64,000 nt of DNA, from assembly GCF_002174125.1 (NCBI RefSeq), contig NZ_NEXX01000001.1, positions 992,001-1,056,000 on the forward strand, in the 5' to 3' direction. The stretch's first letter is position 1. Every line of letters starts with the position of its first letter. A program made the translations under genes and the position numbers. Under the pieces are notes generated by a model that ran no database searches, was not told the DNA's origin, and was given only the letters and a program-made list of their open reading frames with translations. Positions 43,435 to 52,293 of the stretch are shown here, piece after piece. The DNA comes from Acinetobacter populi. GTDB lineage: Bacteria > Pseudomonadota > Gammaproteobacteria > Pseudomonadales > Moraxellaceae.

Positions 43435-44776
43435 AAATAAAAAAACCAATATAGTCATCAGTATTGCTTGTATATTTTTTTTAGCTTTAATTTTATTTCA
43501 AGGATATCGTTATATGACAGACTACATAAAGCATAAGAATGATGTTGAATGGGGCGCAAGAGTTGCCAATGCCATGTTAACTAATTATAAAAATAAAGAT
43601 GATTTATATGTGGAATCATATATTGTTAAATCGCCGGTGGATAAAAACTTAAGAACTGCATTTTATCTGGCTGACGGTACATGGCTACGTACTCTGGATG
43701 GTACTGGTGGAACATGGGGGCGTGGTGGGAACCCTTTGGGTGGTAACTCATTTAAGCAACCTTTGCCTGAAGTGATGCATATCACCTATTTTGACAGTTA
43801 TGATAACCAATTTTATCAGTTGATCCAGAATTTACCCAAAGAAAAATTAATAACATTATTTACTCATATATATAAAGGCATGGGTGATACTGAAAGTACC
43901 CCAAGGGTTTATCATGATATCGAAATCGGTTTTGCCCCTAAAGGCTGGGTGATTGTCACAGCCGTCGGTCCGGGGATTCGTCAGGAAATTGGTTCATGGC
44001 AAGCCAAAAAGATTGAAGCGGATTATACCCAAACAATAGGGCTAACATATACAAGCGATTTAGAATATTTAAAAACACAAAATTTAAGAGAAGAAGCAAT
44101 AGAAACAGCAAAAAAAGACTTTGAAAAAAACTATCCGGAAATCTATAAACGCTGGATCAAGGGCGAATGGACAATTAGTCCGGAATGGTACAAACGTATG
44201 CAGACTCGTTATCCATGGAATCTGGAGGTTACGGCAGAGAATGGGGAATGGTCCGGTGAATATTACGCAGAATATGCCAATACCGAACGCTACGAAATAT
44301 TAGAGGATCAGATAGAACAAGATAAAACCAGATTAAAAGCTGTACCGATCAAACTGGTCACATGGATTACCTATAAACCCACAGGTGTGCGGTACTGGGT
44401 AGAAGTTCATCTATTCCCGATTCCGAAATGGTCGGCGGATCAATATATCCCCTATTATAACGATCCTAATCTGGATTATTTCTTTAAGCGTTTTGAATAT
44501 CTTTATCCAAAACGTAGTCTGGCAACGAATGAACAGACTGCACAACCTAATGAATTTTCTACAATCAAAATGGATTTTGATGATGATTTTAAATTGAAGG
44601 ATATTTATTTACAAAAAGGTAATGAGAAATTACCCATCGAAGGTGCCTATGAATATTATCTTGCACCTGTAGATGACGATCGGGGTAAATATCTACCTGA
44701 AATGGGTCATCAATATTTTCTTACCGAACCCAAAATGAAGGATTTAACCGATCCCCTATTTGCGGATCGGGAATAA
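43427..44776 (+). CDS. DUF2931 family protein, probable immunity protein for the DUF2235 effector
   Basis: A 449-residue protein with one N-terminal transmembrane segment (about residues 8-26, IVISIACIFFLALILFQGY) and a long periplasmic part resembling DUF2931 (GAPKGWVIVTAVGPGIRQEIG, and the WKGEW-type segments RWIKGEWTISPEWYKRM and WSADQYIPYYNDPN). DUF2931 proteins follow T6SS lipases in several genera. The ATG at 43427 overlaps the effector stop by 8 bases (ATGGCTAA), so translation is probably coupled, as expected for a toxin and its antidote. A membrane-anchored, periplasm-facing position suits neutralising a periplasmic lipase. Immunity function is inference. Confidence 0.75.
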   Translation: MAKNKKTNIVISIACIFFLALILFQGYRYMTDYIKHKNDVEWGARVANAMLTNYKNKDDLYVESYIVKSPVDKNLRTAFYLADGTWLRTLDGTGGTWGRGGNPLGGNSFKQPLPEVMHITYFDSYDNQFYQLIQNLPKEKLITLFTHIYKGMGDTESTPRVYHDIEIGFAPKGWVIVTAVGPGIRQEIGSWQAKKIEADYTQTIGLTYTSDLEYLKTQNLREEAIETAKKDFEKNYPEIYKRWIKGEWTISPEWYKRMQTRYPWNLEVTAENGEWSGEYYAEYANTERYEILEDQIEQDKTRLKAVPIKLVTWITYKPTGVRYWVEVHLFPIPKWSADQYIPYYNDPNLDYFFKRFEYLYPKRSLATNEQTAQPNEFSTIKMDFDDDFKLKDIYLQKGNEKLPIEGAYEYYLAPVDDDRGKYLPEMGHQYFLTEPKMKDLTDPLFADRE

Positions 44777-44809
44777 ATCACATCTATTTTCATAAAATAA
44801 ATGTGATTT
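44775..44809. terminator. Hairpin after the DUF2931 gene
   Basis: A 16-bp AT-rich stem with one mismatch (AAATCACAT outer arm with ATGTGATTT, TATTTT with AAAATA inside) overlaps the stop codon and lies before the convergent parE stop. It is probably a bidirectional terminator, weak in GC. Confidence 0.55.
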
Positions 44810-44863
44810 ATATATGCTTGATAACACATAAGTTGAGTAAAAGATCAAAAGAAATCGTGCTGA

Positions 44864-46747
44864 TCATATCCCGATATCAGCCAGATTACCTTTTTGTTCC
44901 AGCCATTGCTTACGATCTGGTGCACGTTTTTTGGCCAGCAATTTATCCAGCAAAATTGCAGTAAACTGCATATCATCAAGATCAAGCTGAACTAGACGAC
45001 GTGTATTCGGGTCCATAGTGGTTTCACGCAACTGAATCGCATTCATTTCACCCAATCCTTTAAATCGAGTAATTTGTGGATTTTTATTGCCTTTAACATT
45101 TTTCAAGATACTGTCTAGCTCATCGTCATCAAGCGCATAATGTACATCTTTGCCAATATCAATCCGATACAGCGGTGGCATAGCAACGAACAAATGCCCG
45201 TCCTCAACCAGTGTTGGAAAGTGCTTGACAAATAAGGCACAAAGCAAGGTAGCAATATGCAAGCCATCGGAATCGGCATCGGCAAGAATACAGATTTTGC
45301 CATAACGCAATTCGGATAGATCATCACTGCCCGGATCTACCCCGATGGCAATGGCAATATTATGTACTTCTTCCGAAGCCAGAACTTCATCAGAAGCCAC
45401 TTCCCAAGTATTTAGAATTTTCCCACGGATTGGCATAATGGCCTGAAAATTCTTATCCCGCGCCTGCTTGGCACTGCCCCCTGCGGAATCACCTTCGACA
45501 ATAAATAGTTCGGAGTCTTCACGGGTAACACCAACACAGTCGGCAAGTTTTCCGGGTAAAGCAGGACCAGAGGTAATTTTTTTACGCTCAACTTTTTTAG
45601 CTGCTTTTAGACGACGACCAGCTTTGGTAATGGCAAGCTCAGCCAGTTGTGTAGCGACTTCCGGATATTGATTGAGCCAAAGGGCAAAGGCATCTTTGGC
45701 AATATTTTGTACAACACCTGATGCTTCACGGCTAGATAACCGCTCTTTGGTTTGTCCGGAAAATTGTGGTTCCTGAAACTTGAGTGACAAAATATAATTC
45801 ACGCCATCCCAGACATCTTCAGGGGACAGTTTTAAATTCCGTGGTAATAAATTGCGTAACTCACAAAATTCCCGCAATGCATCGGTAATTCCTGCGCGTA
45901 AGCCATTTACATGGGTACCGCCCTGTGCTGTCGGAATCAAATTGACATAGCTTTCCTGAACCTGCTCGCCGCCATCAACATTCCAGCAGATGGCAAATTC
46001 ACAGCTAGATTTATCAACCTTTCCTTGAGAAATAAAAGGAATCTCTGGCAGAATGTCCCGATCCTGAACTTCATCCTTTAAATAATCCAGTAGGCCATTT
46101 TCAAATTGCCATTCTAGTTTTTCGTGATTAATTTCGTCGATATATTCAATATGTAAACCTGCGGCAAGTACCGCTTTGGCTTTTAGATTATGCTTGAGTG
46201 CTTTTAAAGCAAATTTGGCGCTATCAAAATATTTGGGATTAGGCCAAAAATGTACCACTGTCCCAGTACTGCGTTTAGGTGCCTTACCTTCAAAAACCTG
46301 TAATGGTTGTGTCGCTTCTCCATCGGCAAAATGCATTTGATAGAGATTACCATCACGCTGCACGGTCACATCAACCTTAGTGGATAATGCATTCACCACA
46401 GAAATCCCGACACCATGCAAACCGCCTGAGAACTCATAGTTTTTATCGCTGAATTTACCGCCGGCATGTAGTTTGGTCAGGATAATTTCAATCCCGCTTT
46501 GTCCATATTCCGGATGAATATCAACTGGCATGCCGCGGCCATTATCTTCAACCGACAACGAGCCATCAGCATAAACCACCACTTTAATTTTATTGGCATG
46601 GCCTGCCAGTGCCTCATCGACTGCATTATCAATCACTTCCTGTGCCAGATGGTTTGGTCGAGTGGTATCGGTATACATCCCTGGGCGACGACGTACAGGG
46701 TCTAAACCAGATAAAACTTCGAGTGATTGTGCAGTATATTGCGACAC
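44864..46747 (-). CDS. parE: DNA topoisomerase IV subunit B
   Basis: A 627-residue GHKL ATPase subunit of topoisomerase IV, which separates linked daughter chromosomes. The N-terminal ATPase motifs are VIDNAVDEA, DNGRGMPVD and GGLHGVGISVVNAL. The TOPRIM domain begins with ELFIVEGDSAGGSAKQARD (about 410) and continues with DADSDGLHI. The C-terminal region has the QITRFKGLGEMNAIQL signature. The start is a GTG at 46747; no better ATG lies upstream. parC is not in this window. Quinolone-resistance positions cannot be judged without a reference alignment. Confidence 0.97.
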   Translation of the reverse strand: MSQYTAQSLEVLSGLDPVRRRPGMYTDTTRPNHLAQEVIDNAVDEALAGHANKIKVVVYADGSLSVEDNGRGMPVDIHPEYGQSGIEIILTKLHAGGKFSDKNYEFSGGLHGVGISVVNALSTKVDVTVQRDGNLYQMHFADGEATQPLQVFEGKAPKRSTGTVVHFWPNPKYFDSAKFALKALKHNLKAKAVLAAGLHIEYIDEINHEKLEWQFENGLLDYLKDEVQDRDILPEIPFISQGKVDKSSCEFAICWNVDGGEQVQESYVNLIPTAQGGTHVNGLRAGITDALREFCELRNLLPRNLKLSPEDVWDGVNYILSLKFQEPQFSGQTKERLSSREASGVVQNIAKDAFALWLNQYPEVATQLAELAITKAGRRLKAAKKVERKKITSGPALPGKLADCVGVTREDSELFIVEGDSAGGSAKQARDKNFQAIMPIRGKILNTWEVASDEVLASEEVHNIAIAIGVDPGSDDLSELRYGKICILADADSDGLHIATLLCALFVKHFPTLVEDGHLFVAMPPLYRIDIGKDVHYALDDDELDSILKNVKGNKNPQITRFKGLGEMNAIQLRETTMDPNTRRLVQLDLDDMQFTAILLDKLLAKKRAPDRKQWLEQKGNLADIGI

Positions 46748-47207
46748 GTGTTGAGGTTCCCTTTATCTAACAAGCAAAAATTTAATGATATGGCGTCTGT
46801 ACAGTATAATATTTTTTGCTAAAAAAACATGCCTAGATGCATAATTTGCAAAAGCCACGACAAGTTACGACATTATTTTGGCTAAATTTTCATTGATCCC
46901 AGCAATTTATCTGTGCGATAAATCACATTTAATCGAACTTTTATAAAGAATGTATTTATTTTCATTAGTTACTTTACCAAACCCTGTTTTTAGTTTAAAA
47001 CAATCAATAGCGCCATAAAGTACAAGGACAGCATGACATTTAGATACATTGTCAGACAAAAACTTGATGATGTAAGCTACTGATGCGTTATTTTAAAACC
47101 ATATCAGCATTTTAAAACGATAGCTGTGGAAATGTAGACAGTTAAATTGCCCTATTTTGAATGATTAAAATAGCCAGGGTAAAATTGTATAGGCGAGGAT
47201 CGCAACG
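46748..47207. other. Intergenic stretch between divergent parE and the hydrolase gene
   Basis: 460 bp with no convincing open reading frame. It contains the parE promoter region (a TATTATACT sequence about 60 bases upstream of parE, on the minus strand) and an unassigned promoter for the hydrolase gene. I recognised no RNA structure or operator. Confidence 0.5.
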
Positions 47208-48563
47208 ATGCCAAGTTTAACACCATTACACGAAACCTATTGTCGCTGGGATTCCACGCCGCCCAATCAAGCCGATGTGATTGAAGGTTTAGCACAGCTT
47301 GTTACAGTCAATTTACTGGGTGTACATGATGTTATCCAGCTGATTCATAGAGAAATTTTATTAAAAACATTGGGTTTTACTCAAGAACAATCCAACCGGA
47401 TTCTGGCGCGTCCATTTGTACAAAAACTGTTTCGTCAAGGCTATCGTTTTGCTCAGGGCTATGGACAACATATTGTTGCACCAGCTTTACGCCATTTGAA
47501 TTTTCGCTTTCCAAATTTACAACAAAAACCGCTCAATCCGGCACTGCATTATTTTATTGGTGCATTAAATGGCGTATTGGGAAATTACCTGTTTCAACAT
47601 CAGAATCCGCTGGCACTGCCGATGGTATTTTACGATCATTATGGTCAACGACAAAGTGGTGAAATTGCGGGTCGTGTGGTGATTATGGTACATGGTCTGT
47701 GTATGAGTCATCTGTCTTGGTCGCACGGCAATTATGGCGGTGTGGGCGAAAGACTTTTAGCGCAACGTGATAATAACATCATGCTCTATCTCAATTACAA
47801 TACAGGACGACGTATTTCGGCGAATGGTAAAACCTTTGCATGGCTGATTGAAGATTTAATCCAGCGTAATCCCCGTATCACCAGTATTGATTTAATTGGG
47901 CACAGTATGGGTGGTCTGGTGACGCGTAGTGCGTTGTTTTACGGCAAACAGAATGTCCACCACTGGATCAACAAAGTTGGTAATCTGGTCTGTATTGGTT
48001 CCCCACATCACGGCGCCGTACTGGAACGACTTGGCTTTATGCTTCAGGATAATTTGGGGCGGTTACCGATTCTAGATCGTATTGGTCGCCTTACCCAGAT
48101 TCGTAGCGATGGCATTATGGATTTGCGTTATGGCAGTGTGCGTGATGATGACTGGGAATATCTTGATGGTCGCTCTGGTACGCTACAAGATGTACGAAAA
48201 CCTGCACCGATTCCAAGCCGGATTAATACCTTTCTGGTTGCCGGTAGCATCGAACTCAAACCCAACCACTCCAAAACACTTGAAATGATCGGAGATTATC
48301 TGGTCAGTGTCAGTAGTGCATTGGGTGAACATCCCAATATCAAATATCAACTCAAGGTGCCAGAGTCGCACAAAGCCATTTTTTATGGTTTAAATCACAT
48401 GGAGATTCAATATCACTCCAGTGTTGTAGAGCAAATCACGCGCTGGTTATATCCAGAACGAGATAATGTACAGGACTGCAAAATCGAGGAAATTGTTGAA
48501 GAAGCCCATGAGCATTTACACGATGCCGACATGTATACTTTAAAAGGCATTGTCGAAACCTGA
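47208..48563 (+). CDS. Alpha/beta-hydrolase, lipase/esterase (PGAP1-like)
   Basis: A 451-residue cytoplasmic or peripheral hydrolase. The oxyanion segment VVIMVHGLCMSHLSWS (about 163-178) and the nucleophile elbow LIGHSMGGLVTRSALFY (Ser near 232) are clear, and GSPHHGAVLER follows. The closest general pattern is the PGAP1/DUF676-like serine esterase group. There is no signal peptide. A partial His-containing segment near the C-terminus (FYGLNHMEIQYHS) probably supplies the catalytic His. It may act on lipids, including stored or membrane esters; the substrate is unknown. Confidence 0.82.
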   Translation: MPSLTPLHETYCRWDSTPPNQADVIEGLAQLVTVNLLGVHDVIQLIHREILLKTLGFTQEQSNRILARPFVQKLFRQGYRFAQGYGQHIVAPALRHLNFRFPNLQQKPLNPALHYFIGALNGVLGNYLFQHQNPLALPMVFYDHYGQRQSGEIAGRVVIMVHGLCMSHLSWSHGNYGGVGERLLAQRDNNIMLYLNYNTGRRISANGKTFAWLIEDLIQRNPRITSIDLIGHSMGGLVTRSALFYGKQNVHHWINKVGNLVCIGSPHHGAVLERLGFMLQDNLGRLPILDRIGRLTQIRSDGIMDLRYGSVRDDDWEYLDGRSGTLQDVRKPAPIPSRINTFLVAGSIELKPNHSKTLEMIGDYLVSVSSALGEHPNIKYQLKVPESHKAIFYGLNHMEIQYHSSVVEQITRWLYPERDNVQDCKIEEIVEEAHEHLHDADMYTLKGIVET

Positions 48564-48683
48564 TCTCAACTTGTCTAGTACGATCATATCAGACCGCCAA
48601 AAAGCCCACATATTTTGATTAGGCAAGCATGTCAAATACTGCTATGCTCTGCACTTTCTGCATACACCTATCCCTATTCATTG

Positions 48684-49712
48684 ATGTCTAATCACAGCTC
48701 TTTTGCCGACAAACTTTTACACTGGTTTGATGTTCACGGTCGCCATGATTTACCTTGGCAGATTAAAAATGATCCTTACAAGGTCTGGGTATCTGAAATC
48801 ATGTTGCAGCAAACCCAAGTCAAAACCGTGCTGCAATATTATGATCGTTTTATCTCACGATTTCCTACAGTCGCAGCATTGGCACAGGCAAGCTGGGACG
48901 AGGTTGCCCCCTATTGGGCTGGACTTGGTTATTATGCACGTGCCAGAAACCTGCATAAGGCAGCACAGCAAGTAGTCGAACAAGGCAATTTTCCAAAAGA
49001 CCTTGATGGCTGGATAGCTTTATCCGGAATTGGACGCTCTACTGCCGGTGCCATGATGTCTTTAGGCTTAGGACAATTTGGCGTGATTCTCGATGGCAAT
49101 GTCAAACGTGTACTGTCCCGTTATTTTGCAATTTCAGGGGACTTATCCAAACCTGCCAAAGACAAGGAATTATGGCAACTGGCAAGCGAACTTGTGCCAC
49201 AGGATCGTCATGCCGACTATACTCAAGCCATCATGGATCTAGGCGCAACCATTTGCACACCGAAAAAACCGCTCTGTCTATATTGTCCGATGCAAGAGGA
49301 TTGCCAGGCATATCAACAGAATAATGTACTGGCATATCCCGAGAAAAAAGCCAAAAAGACTGTACCGATTCGTCAGGGACATGTCATGATCTTTGAACAT
49401 GCAGCACATTGGCTATGGCAGAAACGGCCAAATGAAGGCTTATGGGGCGGCTTATATAGCTTGCCTATTATTGAAGATGAACAGGAATTGATAACCTTTC
49501 TGGACAAGTGGCAGTTAAAGGAAAGTGGTCAAAGTCAGGTTCAACATCAGTTTACCCACTTTACATGGCAGTTAAAGTGTCATAAATTTTCTGTAGATGC
49601 TGCAACGAGTGCCCAATTGGCAACTTATTTTCAGGCCATGCCTTATTTGACGAAACACATTCAACAAGGTGCAATTCCCACAGCCATGCAAAAAGTGATT
49701 GCTCAATTTTAA
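48684..49712 (+). CDS. mutY: Adenine DNA glycosylase MutY
   Basis: A 342-residue glycosylase removing adenine mispaired with 8-oxoguanine. The N-terminal HhH-GPD domain carries ILQQTQ-type recognition (MLQQTQVKTVLQYYDRFISRFP in sections) and the helix-hairpin-helix GIGRSTAGAMMSL with the catalytic Asp in VILDGNVKRVLSRY. The iron-sulfur loop is complete: Cys-X6-Cys-X2-Cys-X5-Cys in CTPKKPLCLYCPMQEDC. A C-terminal NUDIX-like domain (from about 230, LWQKRPNEGLWGGLYSLP) recognises 8-oxoG. The ORF opens 69 bases earlier, but MSNHSSFADKLLHWF is the natural start. It begins an operon with three small genes. Confidence 0.96.
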   Translation: MSNHSSFADKLLHWFDVHGRHDLPWQIKNDPYKVWVSEIMLQQTQVKTVLQYYDRFISRFPTVAALAQASWDEVAPYWAGLGYYARARNLHKAAQQVVEQGNFPKDLDGWIALSGIGRSTAGAMMSLGLGQFGVILDGNVKRVLSRYFAISGDLSKPAKDKELWQLASELVPQDRHADYTQAIMDLGATICTPKKPLCLYCPMQEDCQAYQQNNVLAYPEKKAKKTVPIRQGHVMIFEHAAHWLWQKRPNEGLWGGLYSLPIIEDEQELITFLDKWQLKESGQSQVQHQFTHFTWQLKCHKFSVDAATSAQLATYFQAMPYLTKHIQQGAIPTAMQKVIAQF

Positions 49713-49739
49713 TATTTAAAAGGATCGGTTTGGCGACTC

Positions 49740-50294
49740 ATGTTCAATACTATATTTAAAACTCGAAATATTTTCTTTATTTTCATGAGTATGATGTTAC
49801 TGCTGATTGCCGGCTGTGCATCAAAACCTATCAAGTCCACACCATTAAATCAAAACATGATCCGCCAATTACAACAGCAACCTTTATCTAGCCGTCTGCC
49901 TGTTCCGGTACAGGGCGTATCACGTAAGCAACTCAATGATACGTGGGGGGCCGCCCGAAGTCAGGGACGTTCGCATGAAGGTATTGATATCATGGCGGAA
50001 AAAGGCACAAAAGTTTATAGTACAACAGATGGTCTAGTGGCCAGCCTAAAAGGTAATAATCTTGGCGGCACAGTGATCTGGATCATTGGCCCATCCGGCT
50101 CATGGCATTATTATGCACATCTTTCCAAGCATAAACGTGGCTTAAATGAAGGTGATTATATTCGTAAAGGCGATTTAATCGGTTATGTTGGCAATACGGG
50201 TAATGCCCGTTCCACCGCCCCTCATTTACACTATGGTATTTATTTAAGTGGAAAAGGTCGTGGTGCCACCAACCCTTATCCCTATCTCAAATAA
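49740..50294 (+). CDS. M23 peptidase-domain lipoprotein
   Basis: A 184-residue envelope protein. The signal peptide has the lipobox IAGC with lipidated Cys 26. A LytM/M23 metallopeptidase domain covers about residues 70-180: metal-ligand His and Asp in RSHEGIDIMA, and HLHYG for the second pair. The active-site pattern is complete, so it could be an active endopeptidase cleaving peptidoglycan cross-links, or an amidase activator. It starts 28 bp after mutY and may be co-transcribed with it. Confidence 0.87.
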   Translation: MFNTIFKTRNIFFIFMSMMLLLIAGCASKPIKSTPLNQNMIRQLQQQPLSSRLPVPVQGVSRKQLNDTWGAARSQGRSHEGIDIMAEKGTKVYSTTDGLVASLKGNNLGGTVIWIIGPSGSWHYYAHLSKHKRGLNEGDYIRKGDLIGYVGNTGNARSTAPHLHYGIYLSGKGRGATNPYPYLK

Positions 50295-50306
50295 TCAGGA
50301 TTTTCC

Positions 50307-50549
50307 ATGGATATTGCACAGCGCTTAATCGACTTTGCCGAAGCAGGTAATCAACAAAAAATCATTCTTGCCAATGGTCAGGTACTACAGGGCTGGATTA
50401 TGGAAATCACCGATGAAGCATTATTAATCAGTACCGGATTTAGTGATAAAGTCGGTAAGGATTGCTGGATTAAGCTCAGTGATTTAACACAAGCACAGTT
50501 AAGCTACTGGGATAATCGTAATGATGTATGGCAACCCTTTATATTATAA
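50307..50549 (+). CDS. Conserved hypothetical small protein with Sm-like pattern
   Basis: An 80-residue acidic protein. A short N-terminal helix (IAQRLIDFAEAG) is followed by alternating beta strands (KIILANGQVLQGWIMEITDEALLIS, then CWIKLSDL) that recall the Sm/LSM small beta-barrel, though this is a visual impression and Hfq-type RNA-binding residues are not recognisable. It starts 13 bp after the M23 gene and precedes the DUF1345 gene by 30 bp, so the three are probably one transcript. No named family was recognised. Confidence 0.6.
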   Translation: MDIAQRLIDFAEAGNQQKIILANGQVLQGWIMEITDEALLISTGFSDKVGKDCWIKLSDLTQAQLSYWDNRNDVWQPFIL

Positions 50550-50579
50550 TTATTTTTAGTATATTTCGGAGGATACTTC

Positions 50580-51251
50580 ATGAATATCAGAATGCTTCAT
50601 CTGATTCAAAGTGGTATCCAGAATCGTCCAACTTTCTTCATTGCTGCAAGTCTTGGCATTGTTATTAGTTTAATCCTGAGCTTATTTACCCACTGGACAT
50701 GGTCAACCATTGTCCTACTGGGCTGGAACAGTGTGGTCTGGTTTTATCTAATCATGTTATTTCAAAAAATCTGGCAATCCGAACATCAGGACATCCAACA
50801 ACGCGCACAAAAACAGGATGAAAGTAAATGGATCATTATGTTGATTCTATTACTCTCTTTAATCATGTCAATGATTGCCATTATTGCTGGCTTATCAGAT
50901 TTGCCTGAACAGGGTCCAACCAAAGTCGGACACATTATCATTGCTATTTTTACTATCGTGTCTTCATGGCTGATGATGCATACCATCTTTGCTATCCATT
51001 ATGCACATGATTTTTATATTGCCAGACTAAAACAAAAAGATGGTGGTTTAACATTTCCCAATACAGAATACCCAACCTATCCGGATTTTATCTATTTTAG
51101 CTATATTATTGGTACATCTGCACAAACTGCCGATGTCTCGATTACCACTCGCAAAATGCGTTTGCTAAATATTTTTCACTGTACATTATCCTTTTGTTTT
51201 AATACGTCTTTACTGGCCATTCTCATCAATGTGGTCGCAGGTTTTATTTAA
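50580..51251 (+). CDS. DUF1345 family membrane protein
   Basis: A 223-residue inner-membrane protein with about five hydrophobic helices. The pattern fits DUF1345: LGWNSVVWFYLIML in the second helix, QKQDESKWII at the start of the third, SSWLMMHTIFAIHYAHDFY, and the YPDFIYFSYIIGTSAQTADVSITTRKMR stretch (in sections) as the family hallmark. Function is unknown in the family. A strong GGAGGA site stands 7 bases before the ATG. It is the last gene of the mutY run. Confidence 0.8.
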   Translation: MNIRMLHLIQSGIQNRPTFFIAASLGIVISLILSLFTHWTWSTIVLLGWNSVVWFYLIMLFQKIWQSEHQDIQQRAQKQDESKWIIMLILLLSLIMSMIAIIAGLSDLPEQGPTKVGHIIIAIFTIVSSWLMMHTIFAIHYAHDFYIARLKQKDGGLTFPNTEYPTYPDFIYFSYIIGTSAQTADVSITTRKMRLLNIFHCTLSFCFNTSLLAILINVVAGFI

Positions 51252-51370
51252 TTGATTTGCTTACCTTGGCTTGATTAAAAGCTTATAAAATCATGTCAGA
51301 TTTAGCGCATGACTGGTATTTTTATTGATAAAGTCTTAATCTTGATTTTTCTTATTTTTGCTACATACAC

Positions 51371-52018
51371 ATGTTTGGTATTACTGATTTAAGTACCTAT
51401 TTAATCGGTACAATTTTAATTATTCTCCTGCCCGGTCCAAATTCCTTATATGTCATGTCTGTTGCTTCCCGTCACGGACTCAAAGCAGGCTATCGCGCTG
51501 CATGGGGAGTATTGACGGGTGATACAATTCTGATGTTACTCACTGTGATCGGTGCTGCCTCACTGTTAAAAGCGATACCAATGCTATTTATTATACTCAA
51601 AGTCATTGGTGCAATTTATCTCGGCTGGTTAGGCAGTCAATTATTAGGTGCAGCATTACAACGCTGGCGATCCCGTCATTTAGCCGAACAGATTGCCTTT
51701 GAGCCGTCCACAAGCTCAAACCGGTATTTTGCTCGGGCAATGAGTATTAGCTTGCTCAATCCAAAAGCGATTTTATTTTTTCTGTCTTTTTTTATTCAAT
51801 TTGTTGATCCAGCCTATCCCTATCCAAGTTTAAGTTTTTTGATGTTAGGTATTTTACTTCAGATCTGTAGCCTCACTTATTTGAGTAGTCTAATTCTGGC
51901 AGGTGCAAAAATGGCTGATTTCTTTAAATCACATCTAATACTCTCGACATTAGGCATTGCATCGGTAGGAATTTTATTTTTTGGATTTGCATTAAAACTG
52001 GTAATTTCAAGTATTTAA
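51371..52018 (+). CDS. LysE family translocator (LeuE/RhtB-type exporter)
   Basis: A 215-residue, six-helix amino-acid exporter. The signature LLPGPNSLYVMSVASRHGLKAGYRAA (in part) in helix 1 and the loop that follows, and MSISLLNPKAILFFLSFF in the middle, are typical of the RhtB/LeuE branch, which exports leucine, homoserine and related neutral amino acids. It is separate in type from the ArgO-like protein at the window start. It is monocistronic; a small-RNA-like element lies on the opposite strand just downstream. Substrate not determinable. Confidence 0.85.
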   Translation: MFGITDLSTYLIGTILIILLPGPNSLYVMSVASRHGLKAGYRAAWGVLTGDTILMLLTVIGAASLLKAIPMLFIILKVIGAIYLGWLGSQLLGAALQRWRSRHLAEQIAFEPSTSSNRYFARAMSISLLNPKAILFFLSFFIQFVDPAYPYPSLSFLMLGILLQICSLTYLSSLILAGAKMADFFKSHLILSTLGIASVGILFFGFALKLVISSI

Positions 52019-52043
52019 TCAGTAATAAAGCCAAAATTTAGCT

Positions 52044-52125
52044 AAAAAAAAAGCTTATCCGAGGGTGGATAAGCTTATGAAAATCAAATTCAAATAAAGA
52101 GAGATTACAGACAACTCAATGTCTG
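52044..52125 (-). ncRNA. Candidate small RNA with own promoter and terminator
   Basis: Minus-strand RNA of about 80 nt predicted from three aligned signals. A -35 TTGAAT (52154-52159) and -10 TATTAT (52131-52136) are 17 bases apart. Transcription would start at about 52124-52125, placing a 6-bp hairpin CAGACA/TGTCTG at the 5' end. It would end in a perfect 10-bp stem AAGCTTATCC/GGATAAGCTT with an ACCCTC loop followed by nine T residues. There is no minus-strand gene nearby that this terminator could serve. The function and targets are unknown; the CCC-containing loop could pair with ribosome-binding sites. Confidence 0.65.
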
Positions 52126-52130
52126 AGCGC

Positions 52131-52159
52131 ATAATATAACCAGTTTTTTTAAAATTCAA
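52131..52159 (-). promoter_or_regulatory. Sigma-70 promoter of the candidate small RNA
   Basis: TTGAAT at 52154-52159 and TATTAT at 52131-52136 on the minus strand with a 17-base spacer. It fires away from pncA and toward the terminator at 52044-52076. Confidence 0.6.
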
Positions 52160-52186
52160 GTATTTTTTAATTTATTTAGCCTTTTT

Positions 52187-52200
52187 CTAAAGATCTTTAG
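52187..52200. repeat. 14-bp palindrome upstream of pncA
   Basis: CTAAAGATCTTTAG is a perfect palindrome, followed by a further AT-rich hairpin-like sequence to about 52222. It lies between the small-RNA promoter and pncA and could be an operator. Confidence 0.4.
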
Positions 52201-52293
52201 ATTTTCTTATCAAAGAAAAATCAGCAATTTTTCACCAATTCGCGCAGTATCATATTGCTTTATGCTAGCATAATAAAATTGTATAACAACAAG

